42,872 nucleotides of DNA from Candidatus Colinaster equi (lineage in GTDB: Bacteria > Bacillota > Clostridia > Lachnospirales > Lachnospiraceae), in NCBI GenBank assembly GCA_018064425.1, contig JAGHVF010000031.1, forward strand, positions 1-42,872, given 5' to 3'. Of this stretch, positions 42,628 to 42,872 are shown piece after piece. The translations under genes were made by a program, and so were the position numbers. Positions within the stretch are counted from its first letter, which is position 1, and the number at the start of each line of letters is the position of its first letter. Under the pieces are notes generated by a model. It searched no databases. It worked only from the letters and a program-made list of their open reading frames with translations, and had not been told where the DNA came from.

Positions 42628-42872
42628 TCTGCACTTAAAGAATCAGGGGCGACACCTTTGCGCAGGCACTTTCTGCTCTGTGCGCCCGGGCTTATATATG
42701 TATGCTTTCCAAAACTTTGTCATTGTACTTAAAGGTTAAGCATCAAATTATACAAAAACACAGACGTCAGCGAACTTGTTTGAAACGTAGACAAAATTCG
42801 GCACTTTAGCTTGGCGTCTGAAAAAGGATATGTTAAAAACATGCTACCATCCTAAAAAGCTTTACGCATCCG
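42628..42872. other. Terminal intergenic stretch with inverted repeats
   Basis: No gene is seen. Inverted repeats are GCGCA/TGCGC (about 42660-42692), CAGACGTCA/TGGCGTCTG with one G-U pair (42761-42769 and 42812-42820), and ATGTT/AACAT (42830-42842). On the minus strand the CAGACG stem would be followed by a T-run, so it could end a leftward gene lying beyond the window, but this is weak. Confidence 0.4.

Overview
The window is chromosomal DNA from a motile, low-to-medium GC Gram-positive bacterium. Gene order, AGGAGG-type ribosome binding sites and protein sequences point to Clostridia, most likely Lachnospiraceae; I do not claim a species. The first 548 bases are non-coding. They hold a tandem array with a 62-bp period (about 1-295), then inverted repeats, then a sigma-A-like promoter in front of flgB.

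From 549 to 35638, 40 genes read rightwards with very small gaps and form one fla/che locus. The order is basal body and motor genes (flgB, flgC, fliE, fliF, fliG), export ATPase genes (fliH, fliI, fliJ), a MotE/YlxF-like gene, hook genes (fliK, flgD, a small flagellar-operon protein, flgE), stator genes (motA, motB), switch genes (fliL, fliM, fliY) with cheY, export gate genes (fliO, P, Q, R, flhB, flhA), placement genes (flhF, flhG), a PilZ protein, chemotaxis genes (cheB, A, W, C, D) and the flagellar sigma factor. The tail after the sigma factor gene holds fapA and less understood genes. The layout closely follows the Bacillus subtilis fla/che operon with motAB inserted after flgE. A 34-codon ORF in the flgE-motA gap, where clostridia usually carry flbD (swrD), looks like a shortened FlbD.

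A strong bidirectional terminator (35681-35712) separates this locus from a leftward cheX-like/cheY pair with its own sigma-A promoter. A rightward pair follows: a two-domain P-loop/APH-type kinase fusion and a lipoprotein 5'-nucleotidase-like metallophosphatase. The window ends with rpsB and tsf behind a good promoter and a structured leader, closed by a strong terminator at 42588-42627. The last 245 bases hold inverted repeats but no gene I can support.

Together the genes supply the export apparatus, rod-proximal parts, hook, motor, switch and core signalling of an exported flagellum. Filament genes, hook-filament junction genes, flgM, distal rod genes, chemoreceptors and cheR are absent and must lie elsewhere. 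CheY-P removal looks elaborate, with CheC/CheD, FliY and a CheX-like protein. Main points for a second look are the FlbD remnant, a probable sigma-28 promoter before fliK, an extra helical module on FlgD, the CheX-like protein with GspE-N-like repeats, a MltG-like protein without its catalytic domain, the kinase fusion with an internal start, and the rpsB leader.
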